Below, piece by piece: positions 1 to 9,052 of a stretch of 35,436 bases of DNA. The notes beneath the pieces were generated by a model. That model saw nothing but the letters and a program-made list of their open reading frames with translations. It had not been told where the DNA came from and did no database searches. Made by a program: the position numbers and the translations under genes. The first letter of the stretch is position 1. Each line of letters begins with the position of its first letter. The stretch lies in the NCBI GenBank assembly GCA_963169055.1, contig CAUJFU010000237.1, forward strand, positions 1 to 35,436. The letters run 5' to 3'. The DNA is from Myxococcota bacterium (lineage in GTDB: Bacteria > Myxococcota_C > UBA6777).

Positions 1-177
1 TTGTTACACCAAGAGATCGAACCCGATGCCCTTGCACAACACCAAACCCACACCCTTCAACACGAACCGCTAAGAAGCCCCACACTCCCCGCACCCCAGA
101 TGCCCGTCGCCGCACGCAAGATCGCACGTATGCTCCAAAAGCTACAGCGAGACGCCTACGTGGACTTTCATGCTTAA
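1..177 (+). CDS. 3' end of an unidentified protein gene (partial)
   Basis: Frame 1 is open from the first base of the window to a TAA at 175-177, giving the last 58 residues of a protein whose start lies outside the window. The tail is rich in Gln, His and Pro and then turns basic and helical (PVAARKIARMLQKLQRDAY) before ending in VDFHA. I do not recognise the family. The stop lies only four bases from the convergent stop of the TPR gene at 182-184, so the two genes meet tail to tail with no room for a separate terminator. The basis for calling it real is the open frame, the codon style (CAA, CGC, GCC) shared with neighbours and the tight convergent junction. Confidence 0.5.
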   Translation: MLHQEIEPDALAQHQTHTLQHEPLRSPTLPAPQMPVAARKIARMLQKLQRDAYVDFHA

Positions 178-181
178 GCCT

Positions 182-3100
182 TCATGATTGATTTTTGTCC
201 GACTTTTTCTCTTGCAATCCATCGATCGCATCATCAAGAAAGGACAACAATTCGTCGCTGCTTGGAAACGTCTCATGGAAAGACATCTTGTTGGCCCCAA
301 AACTGTCCAAAAGGCTGCTTCCGCCCCAAGGATCGGCTTCTTCGGTCGGCTTGGCTTGGACGACTTCGTCGCTTTTTTCGAGACGCAAGACGCTTTGATC
401 TTTTTTGGTCGTGGGGTGGTTGTCTTTGTTTGCGCTCTTTTGTGCGGGTGCGTTAGTTGGAACCACGGAAACCGTCGGCTTTTCGGCGATAACAGGTGTT
501 TTCTGAGGCGAAGGCAGAGAAGGTGGCGGCGTTTTTTTGGATGTGGCTGGGATCGCACTGGTCGGGACATCAAGCTCTCCGAAGAGATCATCGAGGGCCG
601 CAGGAACGGGCGTTTTTGGCGATGAAGCCAAAGGAGTGGGACGATCCGCTGAAACCGTTAAGGGAGCAGGACGATCCGCTGAAACCGTTGATGGAACAGG
701 ATGAATTGCGGCTCCCTCGGGTGTAGAAGCCGATAGGGAGGCAACAGACGACGCCGAGATACTGGACGAAGAAGCTGATGTATTGGGCACAGATTTCGGG
801 TGATCGATCTCTTCGGAGTCAGCGGTCGTCAAGGGCTTGTCGGGTTGAGAAAGCACAACGGAAAGGCGGGGGACTTTTTGTTTGGAGAGGGCTTGGTAGG
901 TCTCCCACAAAGCGTCTTTGTCGTGGATATCGATCGAGGTTCCAGCCGCCCATTCTTTTTGGGCTTGGGGAGGGAGTGCAAGGGGCAGAGAGGCCGCATC
1001 GGTGGGAACTTCAAACAGCGGCTTGTCGCCACCGTCTTTTTGTTGACCCACCAAAAGAGCGGCCTCGGCGTGCTCGGCTGGCTCTGAAACATCTTTGGGC
1101 GTGTTGTTTTGAAAGGAAGGAAGATCGAAAAAGGAGGGGGTGATAAACGAAGTCGGTTCGATGCTTGCGATCAACACCGAAGGCTCTGCCGTAAGCGGGT
1201 ATGTCTCGTCTGCAAAAAGATCTTTTTCATCCGCACTTGCAAAAAAATCACTGGGTTCATCCAGCGCAGCAGCCGCCTTATCAAGAACACTTTGATTTCG
1301 TCGAACAGCGTCCTCAGGAGAAAGAACCTTCAAAGCTCCGGCAGAGCGGGCGTCAGGGAACAAATCGTCGGATGCGGCGGATGCGGTGTTGGCAGATGCG
1401 GTGTTGGCGGATGCAGCGGGTGTGGTGTTGGCGGATGCGGTGTTGGCGGATGCGGCAGGTGTGGTGTTGGCGGATGCGGCAGGTGTGGTGTTGGCGGATG
1501 CGGCAGGTGTGGTGTTATCCAATCCCTGCAAAGCTGTGGGATCCACAGCAAGCATTTCCATCGAAGAGGAAGAGGGTGCAGAAGGCGGGATATCGGCGAG
1601 ATGCGCAACATCAAAGGCATCTGCGAGAGCATCCGCAAAGGCTTCACGAGGGTGTTTTTGCGCATATTGTAAGGGTTCGGTGGTCGCAAAAGCCCGTGAT
1701 TCCGTCAAAAGCGGGGCCAAAGGCAACAACGTGATCTGTGCAGGATCTTGGAGGATCTCGGAGGGAACTTCGCTTTCGCCTGCGGCGGGGGAGAACTCGA
1801 TCACACGGCGGTGTTCAGGCAAAGCCACAATTAACAGCCTCGCAGTCATCCCCGAAGACAAGGCGCGAAGATTGGATGCAGCAAACTCGCTCCAAGGCTG
1901 CTTTTTTGAAGCGGCACAGGCTTGCCACGTAGCGCGAGCGGCGGAACGGTCTTTCAAGAGGAACGCGAGACCTGCTTGATGGAAACGCAAGCGCCACGAG
2001 CCTTTTTCAAGATCGAGCGCCCGCGAGATCTCGTCTTGTGCAGCTTCCAATTCGCCTTTTTCTGCCCGTAGAACGGCTCGAATCAACATCGCGTCCACAA
2101 AACGCGGAGAGGACTCTAACGCTTCGGATAACACCGCGATCTGTTGTTCAAGTGAAAACCCGCCCGAAGGCTGTGCGCTTTCGTAAAGTTGGAAGGCTTC
2201 TTGTGAAACTTCCCCCGTTTGTGCTTGTTGAATCAAGCGCAGATCATCCTCAACAACAGAAAGATCAGGATCGATCAAAAGCAAAGCCGTGAGTTGCTCT
2301 TCCGCTTCTTTGTAGCGTTGCTGCGCAATCAAAGACGTCGCGAACCGATGCGCACACAAAGCTAACTTGTGATGAAGGTCAGCATTTGAAGCCGATGGTT
2401 CGGTGTTTTTTGACTCCTTCAAGAGATTTTCAAAGATCGACAACGCCTCACGAAAGTCGCGTTTGGCAAACAACGCTTCACCCAGCGCTCGCAGCAACGG
2501 CGGAGCATCCGCACGAATCGTTAGGGCTTGTCGCAACGGCAAGATCGCGCCCGTTGGATCGCCCGCTTCCATCCGATCCAACGCTTTTTCTAACAAAGGT
2601 AGTTCGGGGTGTGCAGAGAGATCTTGTTCGATGCGTTGGAACAATGCCGCGATCCAGTCGTGGTGTTGTAGGCGCAACACACGAGCAAATGCCCCACGCG
2701 CCCGCACAATTCGGCGAGCCGCAAAAGCTGCTGCCCCCAAATGAACCCACGCATTTACCCAATAGGGATTGGTCCCCACAGCGCGGTTTAAATAACGGAT
2801 CGCCACTTCGGGGCGCCCTGCTTGAAAAAAGGCCAAACCTGTATCGTGTTGCAGCGGCGCGATGTGCATATATTCGTTGGCCATCGGTTCCAAACGGCGC
2901 ACACGCGCATGGGCCTCTTCGATCTGGGAAGCCTCTTCAAGAACACGACCCACCTCCAGATGCTCTTTGATCTGCGCCACATCGCGCCGCGCATACAAAA
3001 GCGCCACTTGTCGCTCTGACAAAGAAGGATCGGCATCGCGCAACAAACGCAGCGCAACATCGGCCTCCTCAAGTTGAAAGGATTGCAACGCCAGTTCCGC

Positions 3101-3517
3101 CCACTGAGCCGCCAAAAATCCGCACTTGGGATGACGCTGACACAGCTCACGCAAGCCCTTTAACCGATCGGGTCCAGCCGAAGGAAGGCGCATCCACAGC
3201 GCATAAGCACGCGGCGTAAGGCTCTCGCTTTGCAAAGAAAGCGCAAGCAACAACAAGTCGTGGTGGTGTCGCTGTTGCCGCTCGGACATCTGCTCGTACA
3301 AATTCAAGGCACGTGCAACGTGATCACGCAATAACGCGATCTGAATGAATCCCACGGTGACAATTTCCGCGTTGGGTGTCGCTTCGCCTGCTTTCGTAAA
3401 AGCAGCTTCTGCTTCATCGAGTTCCCCTCGTGACAACGCGTCTTGCCCGATCTCCACCCACGCCTGCATCCCATGACGTGGTTGAAACCACTTCTTGATT
3501 ACATCTAAAAAACCCAT
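182..3517 (-). CDS. Large tetratricopeptide-repeat protein with long disordered C-terminal tail
   Basis: 1111 residues starting at ATG 3517 (MGFLDVIKKWFQ). The first ~560 residues are helix pairs of TPR type: repeated patterns such as GELDEAEAAFTKAGEATPNAE, GRPEVAIRYLNRAVGTNPYWVNAW and GELEAAQDEISRALDLEKGS show the A-x-x-x-[FY]-x-x-A-L-x-x-x-P spacing. From about residue 600 onward the protein is acidic, Ser/Thr/Pro/Ala-rich and probably disordered. It carries a short Ala-Asn-Thr repeat (DNA 1370-1517) and several copies of an acidic-Leu-Phe motif (DDLFPD, KDLFADE, DDLFGELD). There is no signal peptide or membrane segment, so it should be a cytoplasmic scaffold. TPR domains bind partner proteins; the partner is not identifiable here. 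The gene stands alone on this strand, and divergent transcription starts from 3518-3849. Confidence 0.88.
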   Translation of the reverse strand: MGFLDVIKKWFQPRHGMQAWVEIGQDALSRGELDEAEAAFTKAGEATPNAEIVTVGFIQIALLRDHVARALNLYEQMSERQQRHHHDLLLLALSLQSESLTPRAYALWMRLPSAGPDRLKGLRELCQRHPKCGFLAAQWAELALQSFQLEEADVALRLLRDADPSLSERQVALLYARRDVAQIKEHLEVGRVLEEASQIEEAHARVRRLEPMANEYMHIAPLQHDTGLAFFQAGRPEVAIRYLNRAVGTNPYWVNAWVHLGAAAFAARRIVRARGAFARVLRLQHHDWIAALFQRIEQDLSAHPELPLLEKALDRMEAGDPTGAILPLRQALTIRADAPPLLRALGEALFAKRDFREALSIFENLLKESKNTEPSASNADLHHKLALCAHRFATSLIAQQRYKEAEEQLTALLLIDPDLSVVEDDLRLIQQAQTGEVSQEAFQLYESAQPSGGFSLEQQIAVLSEALESSPRFVDAMLIRAVLRAEKGELEAAQDEISRALDLEKGSWRLRFHQAGLAFLLKDRSAARATWQACAASKKQPWSEFAASNLRALSSGMTARLLIVALPEHRRVIEFSPAAGESEVPSEILQDPAQITLLPLAPLLTESRAFATTEPLQYAQKHPREAFADALADAFDVAHLADIPPSAPSSSSMEMLAVDPTALQGLDNTTPAASANTTPAASANTTPAASANTASANTTPAASANTASANTASAASDDLFPDARSAGALKVLSPEDAVRRNQSVLDKAAAALDEPSDFFASADEKDLFADETYPLTAEPSVLIASIEPTSFITPSFFDLPSFQNNTPKDVSEPAEHAEAALLVGQQKDGGDKPLFEVPTDAASLPLALPPQAQKEWAAGTSIDIHDKDALWETYQALSKQKVPRLSVVLSQPDKPLTTADSEEIDHPKSVPNTSASSSSISASSVASLSASTPEGAAIHPVPSTVSADRPAPLTVSADRPTPLASSPKTPVPAALDDLFGELDVPTSAIPATSKKTPPPSLPSPQKTPVIAEKPTVSVVPTNAPAQKSANKDNHPTTKKDQSVLRLEKSDEVVQAKPTEEADPWGGSSLLDSFGANKMSFHETFPSSDELLSFLDDAIDGLQEKKSDKNQS
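1370..1517 (-). repeat. In-frame 24-bp/15-bp minisatellite inside the TPR gene
   Basis: On the coding (minus) strand this stretch is built from 24-bp units encoding ANTTPAAS interspersed with 15-bp units encoding ANTAS. The unit lengths are multiples of three, so slippage changes protein length by five or eight residues without breaking the frame. It lies in the disordered tail, where length variation would be tolerated. Confidence 0.9.
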
Positions 3518-3849
3518 CGCGCCCTCGCTTCCGGCATCTTGGCGTATATCCTTGTTGCTTGTTGTCTCGGTTCCCGCTCAGATCTCACTCTATAACACAC
3601 CTCGCGCAACTTTGACAGTCCAAGACACAAACACGCCACAAATCCCCCCCCAACCGACCGTCCTCCCGAACGGTACCAACTCCTCCATCACAAAACGCAA
3701 CTTCTTCTTTTCGCTTGCCGATATTCTTTGCGCCATACACAAGACCCCACACGTTGCTGCGATCTTTGCACTTGATCTCGTTCGGGTCTCTCTTTTATAC
3801 TCCCAAACACCAAACGGTTCCCATCCACCCAAAGCCCAAGGAGGCGACC
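3518..3849. promoter_or_regulatory. Divergent intergenic region between TPR and transglutaminase-like genes
   Basis: 332 bp with no credible gene. It must hold the promoters of both flanking genes. On the + side there is a promoter-like pair at 3772-3801 (listed separately). On the - side a TATAGA hexamer lies at 3589-3594 (complement), about 70 bases before the TPR start, but I see no good -35 at the right distance. A run of eight C near 3640 and several pyrimidine tracts are the only other notable feature. Confidence 0.5.
3772..3801 (+). promoter_or_regulatory. Sigma70-type promoter for the transglutaminase-like gene
   Basis: TTGATC (3772-3777) and TATACT (3796-3801) are separated by 18 bases, matching 4/6 and 5/6 positions of the housekeeping consensus. 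The expected start of transcription would leave a leader of about 40 bases before the ATG at 3850. This assumes a standard housekeeping sigma factor. Confidence 0.5.
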
Positions 3850-6126
3850 ATGTCCGATAAACTGACCATTCGTGACTCCAGTATCGCTCGTGCCTATGAA
3901 GCCCTCAACCGCAACCAAATCAACAAAGAAGACGCTCAGAAACTGATCGACGCAGCCAAAGATGGCGGCAGCATCAGCTCCACCGAAAAAGAAGAACTCA
4001 ACTGGATCCTCTACAAACACCAAGATAACTTTAGCTCCGATGCACGCGCTCATCTCGCTCAATCCTTGGGCCTCTCCACCAACAACGGTCGCATCGCTCT
4101 CCCCTCCCTCTACCTTCGTGACTCGGGTCTACGCCAAGAACTCTCCAAAGCCCTCGCGGATAGCAGCATCAGCAAAAGCGACGTCACCGCACTTCTCAAT
4201 TCGGCCCGTGATGGCGGAAAGATCACCACTTCCGAGCGCGGCGAGCTTCTGACGATCCTCAATCGACTGGGCGAAAAATTCGATGGAGACGCACGATCGG
4301 CCCTCGCACAATCCCTTGGTGTCACACTCCCCGAACCAACCCCCGGCCCCGGCCCAACCCCCGGCCCCGGTCCCAATCCGCAAACCCCTCCCAAAAATGT
4401 GTCCTCACTCGTCGGAAACCCCCGAGAGATCACCAACATCAACGAATTTGCCGATAAATTCCGAGCAAAACTCGAATCCGTCAAGTCCGATCTGGTCGGT
4501 CACCCCGGCCTGACTGACGATCAAAAAGCGGATCGTATGTTTGAGTTCTTCAAGCCCTACGGCGAGCAATTCCACCAATTGTCCGAAAATGCAGGCGCAG
4601 AAAAAACCCGCACCGCGATGACCGCTGTCGAAGCCCAACTCAAAGAAGTCGGCTTCGGCTCCGTCTTGAGCAAAGATGACGACAAAGACGGCATGAGCAT
4701 GGCCCGCGAAATTATGCGCGGCACCGATCCTAAGCGCTTCTCTGCTGTGGCTGACAGCGTGAGCTGGACCACCACCTACTGGCCGATGGCTGGCAACGGA
4801 CGCGGAACAGACGGCGATGTGTCGAGCAACCTGTGGGCAAAAGGCGGCGCACTCGATAAATTGGATGTCCTCAACCGCGAACGCGGTAACGACACCGGCG
4901 CAAAAGCCCTTGACTTTGAACGCAAACCCGCTCTCAACTGGTTGATTGGCAGCAAAGACACGGGACATTACATCCCCGATTCGGATCTCAGCGAAACCAA
5001 CGCAGAACGCACCACAGGCGTGGATTTCGATGGCGATGGCCGCATCACCGATGGCGTCAAAGCCGACTTCCTTGACGGCCAAGGCAACTTTGCTGCGATC
5101 TCCAGCCGCGATCAACTCGTGCCCAAACTGGATGGCCAAACCCTCAAACGCCAAATGGCCACAGAAAACGGCCAAAACACCGTCAAATACTTCCGCGCCA
5201 ACGGCACCGAAGTGACGGGCGCAGACCGTGCTCGCGTCGTCCTGACCAACCCCAACGCCGATGGAAAAGCCGAAAAAACCATGGATGTCGGCTGGTGGGG
5301 TTCTTGCGACAAAGTCGCCCTCGCAGGTATCCTCTTTGAAGCTCCCGTCAAAGAATCCGTCACTGTGGATGGCGTGACCTTCACCAAACAAGACATGCTC
5401 GGCCTCTTGACGGTGATCGCAGACAGCCAAGCCAAAGGAAACGACTTTGTGGGCAACCGCTACGACAACCGCCCCGATATCCTCGTGACCAAAGACGGCA
5501 AGCAACTCTCTGGCAAGCTCATGACCGATGGCATCGAGTTTGAAACCAACGGGATGTGGCGCTGGAGCGGCGATTACACCGTCCTCAACAGCGTCAACAA
5601 AGAGATCAAATTCCAAGACTACGCCACAGGCGAGATCAAAACCTTCCCCGCCGATCAAATCAAACACCTCGCCCGCGAAGACAAAGCCGATATGAGCGCA
5701 GGCGAATTCAACAAAACCATCATGGATTGGCTGCAATCGGGCCGTTCCGCTGCAATGGACCGCGACGCTGGCGACCACGTCTGGAACTACAACTTCTGGA
5801 AAGCTGAACGCGCCGAAGTCAGCAAGCCTTGGAACGTCAGCAACGCCGCTGAACTTCGCGGATTCAACGGCGAAGTCAAAAATCCTGATAACGTCAAATT
5901 CTACGAAACCGACGTGTTCTTCGGCGAATCCAACTACCCCCGTACCTACCGCTACTGGGTCGAAACCGACACCGCAGGCAAAGAAATCAACAGCGGTTGG
6001 AACGGTGAAAACCCTGACTTCCTCTGGCGCCCCACAGGCTTCAACGACTGGAGCGGCCCGAACACACGCAACCCCTTCGTCAAACCCGAATTGGTCAAAG
6101 AAATCTACAACAAATTCTTCGAGTGA
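3850..6126 (+). CDS. Transglutaminase-like (elicitor-type) protein with EF-hand-like calcium loops
   Basis: 758 residues from ATG 3850, chosen because AAGGAGG sits seven or so bases upstream; a longer in-frame start at 3715 adds residues without any secretion signal or ribosome site. Residues ~5-75 and ~82-157 are two copies of one helical domain (both contain DGG-x-I-[TS]...DAR...LAQSLG). A Pro/Gly linker (~158-180) follows. The remainder resembles the transglutaminase-elicitor family: a WWGSCDKVALAG motif places a candidate nucleophile at Cys486, and DHVWNYNFW gives a candidate His643. Two DxDxDG loops lie at 276-281 and 392-397, suggesting calcium binding. Transglutaminases cross-link or amidate Gln side chains; the substrate here is unknown. 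No N-terminal signal peptide is visible. Family assignment is by motif memory and is moderate. Confidence 0.72.
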   Translation: MSDKLTIRDSSIARAYEALNRNQINKEDAQKLIDAAKDGGSISSTEKEELNWILYKHQDNFSSDARAHLAQSLGLSTNNGRIALPSLYLRDSGLRQELSKALADSSISKSDVTALLNSARDGGKITTSERGELLTILNRLGEKFDGDARSALAQSLGVTLPEPTPGPGPTPGPGPNPQTPPKNVSSLVGNPREITNINEFADKFRAKLESVKSDLVGHPGLTDDQKADRMFEFFKPYGEQFHQLSENAGAEKTRTAMTAVEAQLKEVGFGSVLSKDDDKDGMSMAREIMRGTDPKRFSAVADSVSWTTTYWPMAGNGRGTDGDVSSNLWAKGGALDKLDVLNRERGNDTGAKALDFERKPALNWLIGSKDTGHYIPDSDLSETNAERTTGVDFDGDGRITDGVKADFLDGQGNFAAISSRDQLVPKLDGQTLKRQMATENGQNTVKYFRANGTEVTGADRARVVLTNPNADGKAEKTMDVGWWGSCDKVALAGILFEAPVKESVTVDGVTFTKQDMLGLLTVIADSQAKGNDFVGNRYDNRPDILVTKDGKQLSGKLMTDGIEFETNGMWRWSGDYTVLNSVNKEIKFQDYATGEIKTFPADQIKHLAREDKADMSAGEFNKTIMDWLQSGRSAAMDRDAGDHVWNYNFWKAERAEVSKPWNVSNAAELRGFNGEVKNPDNVKFYETDVFFGESNYPRTYRYWVETDTAGKEINSGWNGENPDFLWRPTGFNDWSGPNTRNPFVKPELVKEIYNKFFE

Positions 6127-6283
6127 TCCTGCCCCCCCCCAAACTCCTCTCCCCTTCTCTCCGCTACCTTCTTTCTTCCGCACACCACAATCAATCCCCA
6201 CCACAAACGCTTTGACACCCACGCGCTCCCTTCCTTGACCGCTTTCCCCAACACGCCGCGCAGCGAGCCGTAAGGAGGCTTTC

Positions 6284-7588
6284 TTGCACAACAACCCTGT
6301 CAGCAATTTTTATCTCCAAGAAGTTCTCGCCAAAAAAGAAGAACACATCCCATCTCCCATTCCGATCCGCATCACGGGATTCGGACCCTTCAAGCGCGTG
6401 GTGGTTCCCCCCAACGTGTATGTCGTTCACACCCGCCAAGGCTACGAAAAGCCCCTTCACATCGGGCTTGGCATCTCTTTTCGCTACAATCCTTACAAAG
6501 ATGCTTTTCTGGTGACCCCCGCAACACTCCAAACCATCCTGATCAACGCCCGAAGCATCTGCCGCGAACGCCAAGGAATTCTCGTTCAAGCCTATGTCCA
6601 ATGGATCATCGACGATATCGAAACCGCTTATCGACGACTCGACTTCTCCAATCCAGAAGATCCGACCGCCACTGTCCGCGAACAATTGCGCGAACAAGCC
6701 GAAGCCACGATCAAAGACAAAGTCAGCACCATGAGCATCGACGAAGTTCTCTCCGACAAAGGCTCGATCATGCTTGAGATGACCCATCGCCTGCGTGAAG
6801 TCGCCGAAGGCTCGGGCTCTGGACTCGGTCTCAAGATCGTCACCGTACAGATCAAAGAAGCCGTCATTAGCTCAGGGCGTCTTTGGGAAAATCTCCAGCA
6901 GCCCTTTCGTGCAGAAAAAGAACAAGCCGCCCGCCTCGCCGATATCGAACGCGAACGTGTGCTTGCCCTCCAAGAGCAGCAAAACCAAACCGCCACCGAA
7001 AAAGCCCTGATCGCCACCCAAGAAGAACTTGCCCGCCTTCGATCCACCCAAGAAGCCGATGCCTTCGACCGCGAACTGCGGGAAGAAGAGCGGCGACAAC
7101 AAGCACGCCTTGAAAGCGAACAGCGCCGCATCGCCCTCGAACACCAGCTCCAACAAGAACGCGAAGAAACCGAACTCGCCGCCGAGATCGCACAAATCGA
7201 ACGCAAGATCCGCCGTTACCAAGAACAACAAACCGAGATCACCGCCCAGATCGCTCACCAAAAGATCGCCCACCCACTCCAAGAACTCCTCACCCAACAC
7301 AGCGAAGAACTCCGCACCTTCCAAGCGCACGCCGAAGACAAGCGCGAAACCTTACGACTCCAACAAGCCCGTCTCTTGCGCGAGATCGAAAACTTGATCA
7401 GCCAAGAACGCCTCCAAGAACGCCTGATCGAACAACTCCCCACCATCGCCGAACATCTCCCCTCACCCGACCACCTCGAACAGATCCAGATCAGCGGCCC
7501 AAACGACCATCACACCGCTCTTGCCCCATTCTTTGCGCTGCTTTCCAAACTGCGTGACCTGCTCACTCCTCCCACATCACCCTCCTAA
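6284..7588 (+). CDS. SPFH/band-7 domain protein with long coiled coil, soluble
   Basis: 434 residues starting at TTG 6284, supported by AAGGAGG at 6272-6278, five bases upstream. Residues ~12-205 have band-7 character: GFGPFKRVVVPPNVYVV...RQG, then a domain in which an ExxQAxxT-like helix and a variable-length helix (IKDKVSTMSIDEVLS) precede a LKIVTVQIKEA strand. Residues ~210-390 are a highly charged Glu/Gln/Arg coiled coil typical of flotillin-like proteins, followed by a short C-terminal part. There is no membrane hairpin or signal sequence, unlike most flotillins, so it may be peripheral or purely cytoplasmic. Such proteins oligomerise into scaffolds. It follows the transglutaminase-like gene by 157 bases and could be co-transcribed, although a TTGACA at 6212-6217 could hint at its own promoter (no good -10 seen). 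It ends 23 bases before a convergent stop. Confidence 0.85.
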   Translation: MHNNPVSNFYLQEVLAKKEEHIPSPIPIRITGFGPFKRVVVPPNVYVVHTRQGYEKPLHIGLGISFRYNPYKDAFLVTPATLQTILINARSICRERQGILVQAYVQWIIDDIETAYRRLDFSNPEDPTATVREQLREQAEATIKDKVSTMSIDEVLSDKGSIMLEMTHRLREVAEGSGSGLGLKIVTVQIKEAVISSGRLWENLQQPFRAEKEQAARLADIERERVLALQEQQNQTATEKALIATQEELARLRSTQEADAFDRELREEERRQQARLESEQRRIALEHQLQQEREETELAAEIAQIERKIRRYQEQQTEITAQIAHQKIAHPLQELLTQHSEELRTFQAHAEDKRETLRLQQARLLREIENLISQERLQERLIEQLPTIAEHLPSPDHLEQIQISGPNDHHTALAPFFALLSKLRDLLTPPTSPS

Positions 7589-7611
7589 ACGCTCTGTGCG
7601 CAAGTCCCGCT

Positions 7612-8853
7612 CTATCTGGTTTTTTTGGAGCCTTCCAAAAATTCAAAAGTGCGCCCAAGAGAAGCCTGAACGAAAAAGCCTAGCACCAAATCAACAGTCT
7701 TCACCTCGGCGATCATACGTCCATCCATCCCAAGCATAAGCAACCACGCCATCGTCTTTTCCAACGGAACTCCGGGCAACATATGGCCGCCTTGACGAAA
7801 AGACCACAGCAGCGTGGGATACTTGCAACGCTTTGGATAGAACAAGATGTCGATGCCTCCGGCCTTTTCGGTTTCAGGCGGACGTATCCCCGTGAAAGGC
7901 CCCTCTTTGCGCACCACACAGCCGTTGTGTTGGGCCCAATATGCCAAGGTCTCGCGTGTAGGAACAAACACTTGCTTTTTTCCGCTGCGTCGGCCTGCTG
8001 ATGGGATCAGCGCGTCTTTCTCGCCGTGAACCAAAAGAACGGGAAGCGGCGGTCCTACGGGCTTTTGCGCAAGCCTCTCTGCCGATATCGCTCCCGAGAT
8101 CGCCACAACACCCCCAAAGGGCTGTTTCTCCAGCGCAGCAACGGACATTACCATCGCAGCACCATTGGAGTGCCCTGCCCAAAAAACCATCTTTGGATCG
8201 ATCTGGTAAGTCTTGCAAAGGAGACTCACCAAACCCCGTAACCACGGGCGTTGCTGTGGTATCCCCAACGCCTGTGTGGTCTCAGGGCGGCTTCCATCAT
8301 TCCACAAACGACGCACCATATCCGCCCCACTGCCCGCGCTTGGAAACACCACCAACCATCCCAACTCTTGGGCTTTTGGATAAAAGGACTGCGCCAACCA
8401 GCGCTCATAGATCCGCCCCGTAAAACCCGCTCCATGCAAAAACATGACGAGACCCGTCGGACGCACAAGCCCCCTTCTTTCGGGCAGAAACAAACGATAC
8501 GAAGAAGTGTGACCCTCCGCCGAAAACACTTGATCTTGGATCGTCCCCCAGATCGTGCGCATCGGCTTTTCAAGCACCGCTTGATCCCGAACGGCGTAGT
8601 GCAACAGCCCCAGATGAACGACCCCAACCAGCACAAGCACCCACAAAACCCCCGTCCCCCCAAGCACAAGGCGTCGCCAAAGCAACCGCGCAGGATGCCA
8701 ACCTCGAAAAGCCCCGATCCACGGACACCACAGCGCCACCATCCCCAGCACGACCCAGCCCCACGCTGCACGCAAAAAGATCAGCTCTTTGATTCCCCAT
8801 CCCACACTCACCAGTCCCACCACACCACACAAACCCAACACCACACGCTGCAT
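7612..8853 (-). CDS. Membrane-anchored PHB-depolymerase/LpqC-type alpha/beta hydrolase
   Basis: 413 residues from ATG 8853, chosen because GGAG lies six bases upstream; an ATG at 8868 lacks a ribosome site. The frame stays open much further upstream only because it runs through a non-coding repeat. The N-terminus has about three hydrophobic segments (residues ~1-85). The hydrolase domain follows: MFLHGAGFTG oxyanion region, GHSNGA nucleophile elbow at Ser229, HGEKDALIP with Asp280, and GGHMLPG with His357, a complete Ser-Asp-His triad. The family (poly(3-hydroxybutyrate) depolymerase/feruloyl-esterase-like, LpqC) cleaves esters outside the cytoplasm; the true substrate is unknown. It is the last gene of the long minus-strand block. 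Confidence 0.85.
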   Translation of the reverse strand: MQRVVLGLCGVVGLVSVGWGIKELIFLRAAWGWVVLGMVALWCPWIGAFRGWHPARLLWRRLVLGGTGVLWVLVLVGVVHLGLLHYAVRDQAVLEKPMRTIWGTIQDQVFSAEGHTSSYRLFLPERRGLVRPTGLVMFLHGAGFTGRIYERWLAQSFYPKAQELGWLVVFPSAGSGADMVRRLWNDGSRPETTQALGIPQQRPWLRGLVSLLCKTYQIDPKMVFWAGHSNGAAMVMSVAALEKQPFGGVVAISGAISAERLAQKPVGPPLPVLLVHGEKDALIPSAGRRSGKKQVFVPTRETLAYWAQHNGCVVRKEGPFTGIRPPETEKAGGIDILFYPKRCKYPTLLWSFRQGGHMLPGVPLEKTMAWLLMLGMDGRMIAEVKTVDLVLGFFVQASLGRTFEFLEGSKKTR

Positions 8854-8939
8854 CGATTTCTCCGACATGATGGACAGGATCGTTGCCAAGGATCGACAAA
8901 CATCCCGTGTTCGCGGTGTTTCAAGCGGCACAGACGTAT

Positions 8940-9027
8940 GTTTGAAAAACGCTGTCCGTTCCGCCAACACGGGGTCAAGGGGCCACAGGTCCCTTGTGGG
9001 GCGTGGGGCAAAGCCCCACAAAACCCA
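8940..9027 (-). repeat. Two-hairpin intergenic repeat, copy A
   Basis: About 88 bp sharing sequence and structure with copies at 15432-15520 and 35041-35128. Read on the minus strand it starts 26 bases after the stop of the outer-membrane protein gene. It forms a hairpin with a GTGGGGC/GCCCCAC stem and three-base loop, then a second with a CAAGGG/CCCTTG stem, followed by the block GTGTTGGCG and a TTTTTC-A3C tail. The hydrolase frame downstream is accidentally open through it. Confidence 0.85.
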
Positions 9028-9052
9028 TGCAATAAGTTGATCGGATAAGAAG

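Noticed and set aside
1386..1979. 197-residue + strand ORF with Val-Leu-Ala-Asp-Ala repeats
   Set aside because: It is the antisense reading of the ANTTPAAS repeat in the TPR gene.
4405..6306. A 633-codon open frame antisense to the transglutaminase-like gene
   Set aside because: It mirrors a highly biased GC3-rich gene on the other strand, is rich in Val, Gly, Phe and Asp by complementarity, and shows no domain or ribosome site. The sense frame has clear duplicated domains and motifs.
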